In this document: positions 16,111 to 24,170 of the stretch, piece after piece
How positions within the stretch are numbered: position 1 is the stretch's first letter
Layout of the letters: every line of letters starts with the position of its first letter
From: JANQLU01 sp964434955
GTDB taxonomy: Bacteria > Planctomycetota > Planctomycetia > Pirellulales > Pirellulaceae
Assembly: GCA_964434955.1 (NCBI GenBank)
Contig: CAYSXI010000065.1
Span: forward strand, 1 to 25,765
Length of the DNA stretch: 25,765 nt
Direction of reading: 5' to 3'
The notes under the pieces: generated by a model
What the model saw: only the letters and a program-made list of their open reading frames with translations
Database searches by the model: none
What the model was told of the DNA's origin: nothing
Position numbers and translations under genes: made by a program

Positions 16111-16173
16111 CTGTCCTACAGTTCGCCTTGCCCGATAGCCCGCCCGAAAGCCTGCACTGTCCTACAGTTCGCC
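16111..16173. repeat. 17-bp direct repeat at the 3' end of the sigma factor gene
   Basis: CTGTCCTACAGTTCGCC occurs identically at 16111-16127 and 16157-16173. The second copy contains the sigma gene's last codons and stop (Gly-Glu-Leu-stop on the minus strand); the first copy lies 46 bases further along the transcript, between the sigma gene and the kinase gene. It may be a duplicated tail of the gene or a member of an intergenic repeat family. Confidence 0.7.
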
Positions 16174-16767
16174 AAGTTGCTGGCGAATTCGCCGCAACAC
16201 GCGTGACTTTGCCTGGCGGACATTGTTGGAGGTCATTCCAAGCTCCTCAGCGATATCGGCCGTTTTCTCGCCATCGATCACCGCTTTCCAGAATGCTTTC
16301 CAGGTCCGCGCCTCGACGTCACTTTCAATCTGTTTGATCGCTCGCGACATCAGCTTGGCCGATTCCGATTCAGACGTGGGATCATTATCCGATTCCTCGT
16401 CGAATACATTGATCGGATCCTCGTATTGGGCAAGCCGAACTTGCAAATCGGTCCCCCCACTCATGGCGACGCGGCTCGGCTGCTGGCGGAAAAAATCCCG
16501 TATTCGATTTCGAGTGATCGTCCAGAGCCATCCTCGCAACGTTCCATTTGGCGAAGGCCGAAAGTTCGCGATCGCTTTGACGACTTGTGCGAAAACTTCC
16601 TGATTGATTTCCGCGGCGTCGGCTTCGTTCATTCCACTCTGCAAACACCAATGTCGAATCAGAGGCGCGTAAATTTCGACAAACTGATCCCAGGCAAGTT
16701 TGTCCAAGGAACGAATTCGTTCGAGGATACTTCCGCTTGAAATGCTCGAGTTAAAAACCGACTTCAT
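16162..16767 (-). CDS. ECF-family RNA polymerase sigma factor linked to the kinase
   Basis: A 201-residue ECF sigma factor. Region 2 spans about 24-95: AWDQFVEIYAPLIRHWCL, DAAEINQEVFAQVVKAI, NGTLRGWLWTITRNRIRDFF. Region 4 spans about 145-197 with a helix-turn-helix: KTADIAEELGMTSNNVRQAK. The linker has an acidic stretch (FDEESDNDPTSESESAK). It would direct RNA polymerase to envelope or stress genes. It lies upstream of the zinc-motif kinase on the same strand, a pairing known from planctomycetes (ECF sigma factors with Ser/Thr kinases), so the kinase is its likely regulator. A promoter is proposed at 16809-16836. Confidence 0.9.
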   Translation of the reverse strand: MKSVFNSSISSGSILERIRSLDKLAWDQFVEIYAPLIRHWCLQSGMNEADAAEINQEVFAQVVKAIANFRPSPNGTLRGWLWTITRNRIRDFFRQQPSRVAMSGGTDLQVRLAQYEDPINVFDEESDNDPTSESESAKLMSRAIKQIESDVEARTWKAFWKAVIDGEKTADIAEELGMTSNNVRQAKSRVLRRIRQQLGEL

Positions 16768-16808
16768 TGGCCTGCATCAAAATGTTACGAAGCAGAGATT
16801 GAACCCGC

Positions 16809-16836
16809 ATTCTAGTCGAATGTTTTGCGGACCCAA
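16809..16836 (-). promoter_or_regulatory. Putative sigma-70 promoter of the ECF sigma factor gene
   Basis: On the minus strand TTGGGT (16836-16831) and TAGAAT (16814-16809) are separated by 16 bases, about 40 bases before the ATG at 16767. This is a reasonable housekeeping promoter; no ECF-type autoregulated promoter was recognised. Confidence 0.4.
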
Positions 16837-16945
16837 AAATTGACGGGGCCCAAATCGTTCGCGCTCGGCAAAAATCGATTGTTTTTTCGCGACAAAGCCG
16901 AATCAAAAGCCAAATTTGCCTTTTTCCTGGCACGCCAACAAAAAT

Positions 16946-16974
16946 TTGAATAATTCAACAATTCTTGATAAAAC
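16946..16974 (+). promoter_or_regulatory. Putative promoter of the ExbD-like gene, with a short palindrome
   Basis: TTGAAT (16946-16951), a 17-base spacer and TAAAAC (16969-16974), about 95 bases before the ExbD-like start. The -35 is part of a perfect odd palindrome TTGAAT-A-ATTCAA (16946-16958), which may bind a regulator. Confidence 0.3.
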
Positions 16975-17069
16975 GGATCCGTGCCAGCTTCCAGGCATCG
17001 GTATTCTTAAACGACCTCCGTCTACCACTTCCGCCATTTCAATTGAAGTGACCAAGTTGTGAGGGCCAG

Positions 17070-17609
17070 ATGCGCGACAAACGTGAACGCTGGAAAGGAA
17101 TGGAGCCGATTGCGGAATCGGGCTTCAAAGAAAATTCCTGGGTGGACACTCGGCCGGAGAACGACTCCCCAACAAATGCTCGATCTTTGGCGAAAGATCT
17201 GACATCCGTCGACATGACTCCGATGGTCGATGTCACTTTTCTTCTTCTTATCTTCTTCATGATTACGGCTTCCTTTGTCATGGTCCGTAGCGTTGAGCAC
17301 CCGCTAACAAAAACGGATACACCCACAGACAAAATCGACGAAAAAGATCAACAACCCTTTATCGAATGTATCGTTGACCAACACGGAAGTTTCCACATCG
17401 TCTGTCCGCAATCGCCTCCTATCGAAGCGGCCGGTATCCTGGAAATGCGAGAGGTATTGCGTTCCGCCATTGAGGCTCACGCCCCCGAACGACTGGTCAT
17501 CACCACTCACGAAGAGTCAGCTTTGAAGCGCATGATCGCGGTCTACTCGACCGGCCGAATGTTGGGCATGGCGTCGATTGAACTCAAGACCACCGAAATC
17601 GACTACTAA
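17070..17609 (+). CDS. ExbD/TolR-family protein (proton-driven envelope energiser subunit)
   Basis: A 179-residue protein. A 48-residue hydrophilic N-terminus, longer than in typical ExbD, precedes SVDMTPMVDVTFLLLIFFMI, the single membrane span with the conserved Asp (about residue 54) that carries protons in ExbD/TolR/MotB-type motors. The C-terminal part (about 90-179) is the periplasmic domain with VITTHEESALKRMIAVYSTG. ExbD works with ExbB to pass the proton gradient to outer-membrane or gliding machinery. No ExbB-like gene is adjacent: the neighbours are an ECF gene (divergent) and a DUF998 membrane protein. TGAGGG lies about 8 bases before the ATG. Confidence 0.85.
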   Translation: MRDKRERWKGMEPIAESGFKENSWVDTRPENDSPTNARSLAKDLTSVDMTPMVDVTFLLLIFFMITASFVMVRSVEHPLTKTDTPTDKIDEKDQQPFIECIVDQHGSFHIVCPQSPPIEAAGILEMREVLRSAIEAHAPERLVITTHEESALKRMIAVYSTGRMLGMASIELKTTEIDY

Positions 17610-17640
17610 TTCGTTTTGACGTTGGATCATTGGAATCCCA

Positions 17641-18351
17641 ATGCAGTTCAAACTGAACAAGTTGAATGTGTTTTTCGGCACGCTTGCCTTACTCTCCATT
17701 GCCTATTTCGGGTACGCGGTTTTCTGGTGTATCAGCCATTATCCCGGTGGGTATTTGCTCAGCGAGCATTTCCTAAGCGACCTGGGAACACTGCATACTC
17801 GCAGCGGCCTCGAAAACCCAAATGGTCGAATTTTCAATCGAGCGACGGTTTTACTCGGTTTTTCCTGTCTCGCTTTTTTTGTCTGCATCAGCTTCACGCT
17901 TCCCTACTGCCGACGGCTGGTCGGAATTTCCGGTTCCTTTTCGGGATTGGGACTGGTCGGCATCGGGTCGACGCCCTTCGACGCCTACTACATTGAGCAT
18001 CATGTCGCGTTGGCGATTTGGTTGGTGCCGATGGTCGTCCTTGTTTTCGCCTTCCTTGCAAGCCAGTTTTTCGGGGAGAAAAGCCCGTGGACGGTTGGCG
18101 TCATTCTGGCCATCTCGGTCATTTTGTTTTTCGCAATGGGTGCTTACGTATTCAGTGGAAGTCTGAATGGTCACGTCATTTTTCAGAAGATTGTGGCGTC
18201 GATTGCCGTCATCTGGTTTTTTGTCGTATTTATTTCGGCTTCGTATTCAACCATCTACTTTTCGTCCTCGCGCCTGATGGAGATTGAAAACCAGGCGGTC
18301 GAATACATGAAAGTAATTCAGAACGGACACCGGCGACAGAACCAGCCCTAG
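17641..18351 (+). CDS. DUF998-like six-span membrane protein
   Basis: A 236-residue protein with six hydrophobic segments (about 10-30, 67-87, 95-112, 121-140, 150-170, 182-202). Features of the DUF998 family are seen: SDLGT (46-50) after the first span, N-G-x-x-FNRATV at the second, GSTPFDAYYIEHH before the fourth. Function is unknown. It begins 31 bases after the ExbD-like stop on the same strand, so they are probably co-transcribed. The upstream ribosome binding site is weak. A bidirectional terminator follows. Confidence 0.75.
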   Translation: MQFKLNKLNVFFGTLALLSIAYFGYAVFWCISHYPGGYLLSEHFLSDLGTLHTRSGLENPNGRIFNRATVLLGFSCLAFFVCISFTLPYCRRLVGISGSFSGLGLVGIGSTPFDAYYIEHHVALAIWLVPMVVLVFAFLASQFFGEKSPWTVGVILAISVILFFAMGAYVFSGSLNGHVIFQKIVASIAVIWFFVVFISASYSTIYFSSSRLMEIENQAVEYMKVIQNGHRRQNQP

Positions 18352-18377
18352 GTCCAAATTGCTGTTTTCGCGCAAAA

Positions 18378-18409
18378 AAAAGCAAAGCCGCAATCACGAC
18401 TTTGCTTTT
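18378..18409. terminator. Bidirectional Rho-independent terminator
   Basis: AAAAGCAAAG (18378-18387), a 12-base loop, CTTTGCTTTT (18400-18409). The stem is flanked by a run of A on the left and T-rich sequence on the right, so it can end transcription from both convergent genes (stops at 18351 and 18436). Confidence 0.75.
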
Positions 18410-18435
18410 AGTTTTCCAACTGTGCTAAAACGCCT

Positions 18436-19989
18436 TTAGCGAATCGTGCCGAGGCTAAGTGAAAACGTTTTCTCCTCGTTCGACTTCTTCTTTTCTTGCT
18501 TTTTCGGCTGCGGAGTTACGTTTTTGAAACTCTTCCACTCCGTCGACATTGGAACGCCGACTTGAATTTTTGCTTTCGCGTTTGATTGTTCCTGCTTCAT
18601 TTTGGCGATCTGAGCCGTCAACAATGCGATTTGCATCTCGAGCTCTCGTTCGCGATTCCGCGTAACCGGCTTGGCGACTTGCTTGCTCGAAGTAGCGGAA
18701 ATGGATGGCAACAATTGTGCTTTTCTTTTGATCGAACCACCGAACAAGATCGTACCACCATCGGGAACCTGAACCACGTTCGCCGTGGGCAACCGTCTTG
18801 TCGAGGACGTACTAGGCTTGGTCGATCGATTGGAAGCAGGCTTCGCCTTGATCTTTGCCGGAGTTGCCGCTCGTGGCGGCTGACTCACGGGGGGGTTCGG
18901 CATCGGAACGGATGTCGCACGCACGGGTTTGTGATAGGGAAGCGGTGGAGGCGTTAGAGTTGCCGAACGAACCGTTGAAAGCGGCACACCATTGACAGGT
19001 ACGGCCGCCGAGCGCGGAATCGCTTTTGAATTGCAGTTAGGGCTTGGTTGCGCGTGGTTCGGGCAGCAAGAAGGAGTCGTCGGTGCAGGCTGCCACTGTG
19101 GTGAAACCGGAACGTAGGGATTCGCCATGACGCGTGTTGGCTGTGAGGGATAATAAGTGCGTGCAGGTACGGAATAACCTGCTTGGTTCGAACGTTGTTG
19201 CATCGTCGCGATTCGTGCCTCGAGCTGGGCCGTGTATGCTCGCATCTCGGCCATGCGTTCGACCAGTTTCATACGCTCTTTCATGCCAGCCATTTCGACT
19301 CGCAGGCGTTCGTTTTGAAGACGCAATTCCATCATCTCTTCAAGGCGAGGATCGGCGTGCCAACGGTCAAACGTTGACGGAGCAACCGGCTCAAAGTGTC
19401 CGGAGAGTTGAATCCCGGGGATGGCGAATGGATGGTCCGCCGGACAGCAAGTTCCGCTCGTGATGACATTCGGGCAGAAGGTGTTGCTGCCGACTGCCAG
19501 ACCAACGCAGCATCCTTCTTTGCAACCATCGTTACAGGATTCATTGCAGCGCTCATTGCAAGCCGGTGAGAAAACAAACTTCGTCGCTGAGGGGCAACTC
19601 TTGCAGCCTTCTTGCTTACTCGCTGGGCAACATTTTTTGTCGCTATCGCAACAACCTTCCTGGCAACATTTCTTGGCGTCTTTCGGGCAATCCTTGGTGC
19701 TGGGAGTTTCCACTTCGACTTCAAGTCGCTTTTCTTTAAAAAGCGTTCCAACCACTGGAAGGCCGCTCATCATGGGAACGATCTTTGAAGGTTCAGAATT
19801 CTCACCTTTTTTCTTGTCGAACTTCACCTCAAACTGGACTTTGGGGATCAAAAATGCCTTGGCTGAACTTTCAATTCTCAATTCGCACTGACATTTCTGT
19901 TTCTTTTCTTCCTGGGCATTCACATTGGATCCGAAGATCAATACTGCGCTGCATGCGGCAGCCAAAACTAGGGACAGCGTCCTTGCCAT
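18436..19989 (-). CDS. Exported Cys-rich, coiled-coil protein with secretin-like motifs
   Basis: A 517-residue protein. The ATG at 19989 sits 6 bases after AAGGAG and starts a signal peptide (TLSLVLAAACSAVLIFGSNVNAQ). Residues 101-182 are very Cys-rich (CC, CNERCNESC, CKEGCC). Residues 213-265 and 445-472 are coiled coil. The middle is Pro-rich. Two motifs are typical of type II/IV secretin C-terminal domains: IVPMMSGLPVVGTLF at 70-84 and VQVPDGGTILFGGSIKR at about 406-422. In real secretins the VPDGG motif comes first and the VPxxxxIPxxGxLF motif follows about 20 residues later; here the order is reversed and they lie more than 320 residues apart, and no beta-barrel domain is present. So it is not a secretin, but may carry secretin-derived or secretin-mimicking segments. 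Function unknown. Confidence 0.75.
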   Translation of the reverse strand: MARTLSLVLAAACSAVLIFGSNVNAQEEKKQKCQCELRIESSAKAFLIPKVQFEVKFDKKKGENSEPSKIVPMMSGLPVVGTLFKEKRLEVEVETPSTKDCPKDAKKCCQEGCCDSDKKCCPASKQEGCKSCPSATKFVFSPACNERCNESCNDGCKEGCCVGLAVGSNTFCPNVITSGTCCPADHPFAIPGIQLSGHFEPVAPSTFDRWHADPRLEEMMELRLQNERLRVEMAGMKERMKLVERMAEMRAYTAQLEARIATMQQRSNQAGYSVPARTYYPSQPTRVMANPYVPVSPQWQPAPTTPSCCPNHAQPSPNCNSKAIPRSAAVPVNGVPLSTVRSATLTPPPLPYHKPVRATSVPMPNPPVSQPPRAATPAKIKAKPASNRSTKPSTSSTRRLPTANVVQVPDGGTILFGGSIKRKAQLLPSISATSSKQVAKPVTRNRERELEMQIALLTAQIAKMKQEQSNAKAKIQVGVPMSTEWKSFKNVTPQPKKQEKKKSNEEKTFSLSLGTIR

Positions 19990-20255
19990 CGTCAACTCCT
20001 TGATAAAGAACAGCGTCGTTCAGAAAGGGCGAGTACGGAACCCAATCGCATCGGGTTCATTTTTGTTTTCTCGAATGGGGATAGATAGTCTTTTGCGCGA
20101 AAACGAACAAGGTAGATTTCCATTTTGCTGACACCCGCCGTTCGCTTTTTGTGCTCGAAGTCGGAGCTGACAAAAAGTCCTCAAAATAGCTGGGGGTAAA
20201 AGAATTAAACGAGATTGGATAAACTGCGCAGCAAATCTTTTACGGTGTTTGATCT

Positions 20256-21395
20256 ATGAATGAAACTCAAAATAAGCAGTACGATGTTGCGATTGTCGGT
20301 GCTGGCATTGTCGGTCTCGCCAACGCCTGGATGGCAGCCCAAAAAGGAAAATCCGTCATCGTTTTGGAACGAAGTCCAAAAGCTTGTGGAGCATCCGTTC
20401 GTAATTTCGGGATGATATGGCCGATTGGGCAACCCCTGGGCGAGCTGTTTGAGCTTGCGATGCGCAGCCGCGAACATTGGCTGAAAGCGGCTTCCGAATC
20501 CAATCTCTGGGCAAATGAATGTGGCAGTCTTCACTTGGTGCACCACGACGACGAATTGGCGGTAATCGAAGAGTTTTTGGAACGAGCTGACGCCTCACTC
20601 GAACTTCAGTTGCTTGATCGCGAAGCCTGTGCAAAAAAAACACAAGCGGCAAATCTCAATGACTTGAAAGGCGCACTTTGGAGCCCTTGGGAACTTTGCG
20701 TCAATCCGGTCGAAGCCGTCGCGCAGTTTCCAAGTTGGCTGAACCAGCAATGGAATGTCCAGTTTCTTTTCGAAACGACCGCGGTTAGCGTTTCTGAAAA
20801 TCGGGTCATCACCAGCTGCGGTCGAGAAATCAAGGCGGAACAGATTGCCGTTTGCAGCGGAGCTGATTTCGAAACGCTGTTTCCCAAACTTTACTCGGAA
20901 ATGGGACTCGCCAAATGCAAGCTGCAGATGCTGGCGACTGGTCCACAGCCCAATCATTGGAAGTTCGGTCCACACATCGCTGGCGGACTGACTTTGCGAC
21001 ACTACCGGTCATTCGCGGACTGCCCTACCCTGCCGAACCTCAAAAAGAGAATTTCTGAAACCAAACCGGAACTCGACAAGTTTGGGATTCACGTGATGGC
21101 GTCCCAAAACAACCAGGGCGAGGTCATTTTGGGTGACTCGCATGTTTACGATGACGAAATCACGCCCTTTGATTCAGAAGCCATTGACGATTTGATTCTG
21201 CACGAAATCAGAGCGCTAATTGATATCCCGGACATGCAAATCCAAAGGCGGTGGCACGGAATCTACGCCAAGCATCCAACAAATCACGTGACCGTTCGCG
21301 ATGCGACCGCAAATTGCAAAATCGTCGCGGCAACCGGCGGCGCTGGAATGACCTTGTCATTTGGCATCGCCGAAAAACTCTGGGAATCCTGGTAA
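20256..21395 (+). CDS. FAD-dependent oxidoreductase of the DAO family (TIGR03364-like)
   Basis: A 379-residue cytoplasmic flavoprotein. VAIVGAGIVGLANA near the N-terminus is the FAD-binding dinucleotide fold, ending VIVLER. GASVRNFGMIWPIGQP is the signature I link to the TIGR03364 group of DAO (glycine/D-amino-acid oxidase type) enzymes, a group often found near phosphonate-degradation genes. The C-terminus has the second FAD element (KIVAATGGAGMTLSFGIAEK). It probably oxidises a C-N bond in an amine substrate, but the substrate is unknown and no phosphonate gene lies next to it. The ATG at 20256 is preceded by a weak site; the gene is divergent from the Cys-rich protein gene, with 266 bases between them. 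Confidence 0.85.
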   Translation: MNETQNKQYDVAIVGAGIVGLANAWMAAQKGKSVIVLERSPKACGASVRNFGMIWPIGQPLGELFELAMRSREHWLKAASESNLWANECGSLHLVHHDDELAVIEEFLERADASLELQLLDREACAKKTQAANLNDLKGALWSPWELCVNPVEAVAQFPSWLNQQWNVQFLFETTAVSVSENRVITSCGREIKAEQIAVCSGADFETLFPKLYSEMGLAKCKLQMLATGPQPNHWKFGPHIAGGLTLRHYRSFADCPTLPNLKKRISETKPELDKFGIHVMASQNNQGEVILGDSHVYDDEITPFDSEAIDDLILHEIRALIDIPDMQIQRRWHGIYAKHPTNHVTVRDATANCKIVAATGGAGMTLSFGIAEKLWESW

Positions 21396-21446
21396 TCGCG
21401 CCTCGGTCAAAGCAGGTGATGTCAACGGATCAAGAGGAAAGGTGAT

Positions 21447-21902
21447 TCACTTGTTCGCCTTGCGCTTGGCGAAGACCTTCTCGGTATACCCTCCAGAGAC
21501 GCTCCCATTTTCGACGATCATCCAATCGTGAATATCGGACACCTTCACGGAATACTCTTTACCGAACTCGACATTTCCAACGAACTTAGGCTCCTCGTTG
21601 AGCGCGCCAAAAATCTCGTCGCCCGAGATTCGTAGTCGGGTCAGCCACAAGTATTCTGCTTGCTCTCCGTCAACAAACTTCATTTTCACCGAAGCGCTGA
21701 TGCGCGGTTTGTCGGCCTTGATCACGTCCACCAATTGCTGGACGGTTTCTCGAGCTTCCTTTTCGGCGGCCAGCAATTCCGGATCGGTCAGATCGGGGTT
21801 TACTTTTGCCACATCCTCCGACTTGTCCGAGTTACACCCAACGATGAATCCAGCCATCAAGCAGCAAAAGAAGGTCAGTATCGCAACGCGTTTCATTCTC
21901 AT
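21447..21902 (-). CDS. DUF2314 lipoprotein
   Basis: About 151 residues from ATG at 21902 (a second Met two codons on is equally possible; the frame is open to 21953 but those residues are not signal-like). The N-terminus is a lipoprotein signal: basic start, hydrophobic core, and lipobox FIVGC at residues 19-23, so it should be anchored to a membrane by Cys23. After an acidic linker the C-terminal 100 residues match the DUF2314 pattern: EYLWLTRLRISGDEIFGAL, GKEYSVKVSDIHDWM, then GSVSGGYTEK. DUF2314 has no established function. It is last in a likely leftward run with the two genes to its right. Confidence 0.8.
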   Translation of the reverse strand: MRMKRVAILTFFCCLMAGFIVGCNSDKSEDVAKVNPDLTDPELLAAEKEARETVQQLVDVIKADKPRISASVKMKFVDGEQAEYLWLTRLRISGDEIFGALNEEPKFVGNVEFGKEYSVKVSDIHDWMIVENGSVSGGYTEKVFAKRKANK

Positions 21903-21988
21903 CTCACTAAACCCATCGAATTTCGCCACGATGATTCTCGTCTGGCGTCTCATGCCGGTCGTCGCCGGCGAAGGTCCGCGTGTTTGAA

Positions 21989-23134
21989 CTATTTCGACTT
22001 TTCATTTTTCAGGCCATCGTATTGATCTTCGCCAAGCAACTTTGGATCCTTGGTATTGTCTCGTTTGATCTCTGGCATGGGGCGGTAGTCCAACCATTCC
22101 GATAGTGAAATTTGCCGCTCCGATGCAATCAGTGCATTTTCAGGAACATAAATGGGACCCATCCAGACCTCGGAGGTGGGTTGAATCTTCCCCTTTTCCA
22201 GGTCCAACTGAAATCGGATTCCATAATGCGGAATGGCGCGGAATGGATTCGTATCCGGATCGCCAAGGTAGACAAAGATCAGCCCACTTTGCGAGAAACG
22301 CTCCAGGCTCCCAACGTCTTCGACATTCAACTCGACTGGAAAGCGGGTCCTCCACTTTCGATTCGCCTCGATCGTTGCCAACCGAGCAACGACGGGTTGA
22401 GACTCCGTTGCCTGGTCGTTTCGCTGATCACTGAGGAAAACCTTGCTCATGATTGATTCATCGAAAAGTCCGGGAGCCGTTTTCGGAGCCGCTTCGATTT
22501 CGAATTCAAGCACAAGGTTGGCCGCAACCGTATCGCCATAATTCAGGCCCTGACCTGAATTCGTTTTCAGCATTACATTGATTTCTGCCGTTTGATAAAA
22601 GCCGCCATTGTAAAGTTCGACATGTCGCTCATCGTTTCCGCGATAGTAGACGCCCCCCATTCGTCTCGGGTGCTTTGGCCGAATCGGCTGAAAAGGTTCG
22701 GGACGTTTTCCCGTTTCGGCCAGGTAGTACTCGTCAACGGTTCTTTCAAGCTTGGAACGGGTTTGCTCGTAGCGACGTTTGTAGTCGGTCACTTGTTGAT
22801 TCAAGTGAAAGATCGTTCCACCCGAGACGGTCAGTGCGGCAACCAGCAGGTACCAGCTACGAGGAATCGCCGCGAGCAAACCGGTTCCCACGTTCCGGTT
22901 CTCCTGGTTACTTCGACGAGCACGCAGTTTCATCGCTTCGACAATCAATATCGCCGGAAAAAGAATCGCCAGGCCGAGGACCACGAAGAAATACTGATCG
23001 ATAAACGCGTCCACGCGATTCCAAAAAGGCTGCCCATCCGCGAGTAAACGCAAAGATCCCAGGTCGAGTGAATCCGCAACGGCGATCGAGTCGGAACGAG
23101 TTTCGATTGGAATGGGATTCTGGAGAAGCAACAC
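21989..23134 (-). CDS. Two-span membrane protein of unknown function
   Basis: About 381 residues. The only reachable start in frame is GTG at 23134, because a stop lies 3 codons upstream; no ribosome binding site is clear. Two membrane spans (about 48-67 and 93-110) are followed by a short coiled coil (112-135) and a 240-residue soluble region with beta-type segments (YNGGFYQTAEINVMLKTNSG, NLVLEFEIEAAP, LIFVYLGDPD). No family is recognised. It lies between the DUF2314 lipoprotein and the DUF1559-like protein with 65-90 bases between genes, so it is probably in one operon with them and acts at the membrane. Confidence 0.65.
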   Translation of the reverse strand: MLLLQNPIPIETRSDSIAVADSLDLGSLRLLADGQPFWNRVDAFIDQYFFVVLGLAILFPAILIVEAMKLRARRSNQENRNVGTGLLAAIPRSWYLLVAALTVSGGTIFHLNQQVTDYKRRYEQTRSKLERTVDEYYLAETGKRPEPFQPIRPKHPRRMGGVYYRGNDERHVELYNGGFYQTAEINVMLKTNSGQGLNYGDTVAANLVLEFEIEAAPKTAPGLFDESIMSKVFLSDQRNDQATESQPVVARLATIEANRKWRTRFPVELNVEDVGSLERFSQSGLIFVYLGDPDTNPFRAIPHYGIRFQLDLEKGKIQPTSEVWMGPIYVPENALIASERQISLSEWLDYRPMPEIKRDNTKDPKLLGEDQYDGLKNEKSK

Positions 23135-23199
23135 GAATAGCTAGTGAATTCAAGACTGAGAAATGAAGGTCAAACGATACGGATGTTTCCGGCTAGTAC

Positions 23200-23982
23200 T
23201 CACTTGTCGAATAGCTTTTTGAACTTCCCCGGTGGTTTCGGTACGGAAGTCGGAAGTCCGTACCTTCGCAACTCGGGAATGATTCCTCGCAATTCGGAAT
23301 CGCTGATTTCAGGATAGACTTGAAATAACATTCGCAACGTCGCTGGATCGATGTTCTTGGAAAATGTCTTGACACTTCCATCCGCCATCAGACATCGAAA
23401 CTCGGGGGTGGAACCTTGAAGTGGATTTCGCATACCCGGATCAAAATAGAACTCTTGCACGGAAGTGAATGTTATCGCTTGAGACGGGTCAACGTGGATG
23501 ATCAATGGTATGGTCGACTTGGAGCGCCCCGATCGGTCGATGAAATTTTTGGTTCCCGATTGGGGGTTGTTCTTGTCAAAAACGGTGCCTGGCCCCGTCA
23601 CCAACAGGTATTGAGTCTTGCCATCTCCATTGAGCAACGTGGAATATTCGAATCCGCCTGGCTTCTCCGCCAACGCGACACGCCAATCCTCGCTGCCCGA
23701 TGTCGGAATCAATCTGCCGCGTCGATCGTCGTCGGCGTGCCGCATCATCGCCAACCCGAGCGTCTTGAGGCGACTTTCAATTCCGTCGTCGGAATTTTGC
23801 TCTTTCAGCCTTTCTTTGTTCTCCCTCGCCTCGCGCTTTTCATTCATTGATTTGGTTATGGGATCTTTTACGGAATTCCAGACAAAGGCGCTCAGGCTAC
23901 ATAGCAGCACCAGCGCGAGCGTCCCGCCACCGAAGAAAAACAGAAACCCGGCAATGTCAATTCGACTTTTGTTTTCGCCCAT
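23200..23982 (-). CDS. Membrane protein with DUF1559-like (pseudopilin-derived) soluble domain
   Basis: A 260-residue protein. A span at about 11-36 is followed by a charged helix (40-65). ESRLKTLGLAMMRHADDDRRGR recalls the 'L-K-x-x-G-L-A-x-H' helix of DUF1559 proteins, and CLMADGSVKTFSKNIDPATL (about 198-217) matches their typical DG-motif end (H-x9-DG proteins, abundant in planctomycetes). DUF1559 proteins normally start with a prepilin peptide (GFTLVELLVV-like); here the N-terminus is an ordinary membrane anchor without the prepilin cleavage site, so it would not be assembled like a pilin. It heads the likely leftward operon with the two-span protein and the DUF2314 lipoprotein. Confidence 0.65.
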   Translation of the reverse strand: MGENKSRIDIAGFLFFFGGGTLALVLLCSLSAFVWNSVKDPITKSMNEKREARENKERLKEQNSDDGIESRLKTLGLAMMRHADDDRRGRLIPTSGSEDWRVALAEKPGGFEYSTLLNGDGKTQYLLVTGPGTVFDKNNPQSGTKNFIDRSGRSKSTIPLIIHVDPSQAITFTSVQEFYFDPGMRNPLQGSTPEFRCLMADGSVKTFSKNIDPATLRMLFQVYPEISDSELRGIIPELRRYGLPTSVPKPPGKFKKLFDK

Positions 23983-24170
23983 GAGTTCGCGCGAATCCGT
24001 TTAGAAAGAAAATCGATTACTTGTTGCTTTTTAACAAACGCTGAAAATGAACGGAACGAATGACGACACGAATCAAACCGCCGCGAGCATTCCGCTATTC
24101 AGGCCGCCTGTAATTTTTGGTTGATTGAAACCAAAATGCAACAAGATCCAAATACAGAAAGGAATTGTTC

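Larger units (their letters stand above)
16768..17069. other. Divergent intergenic region between the sigma factor gene and the ExbD-like gene
   Basis: About 300 bases, AT-rich in its right half, with no supported gene. It carries one putative promoter for each side (see separate entries) and the palindrome TTGAATAATTCAA (16946-16958). A short leftward frame across 16751-16933 is Arg- and Cys-rich and overlaps the sigma gene start, so it is not called. Confidence 0.45.

Noticed and set aside
18436..19989. Annotation of the Cys-rich protein as a secretin (GspD/PilQ)
   Set aside because: Motifs are in the wrong order and far apart, with no secretin barrel or N-domains.
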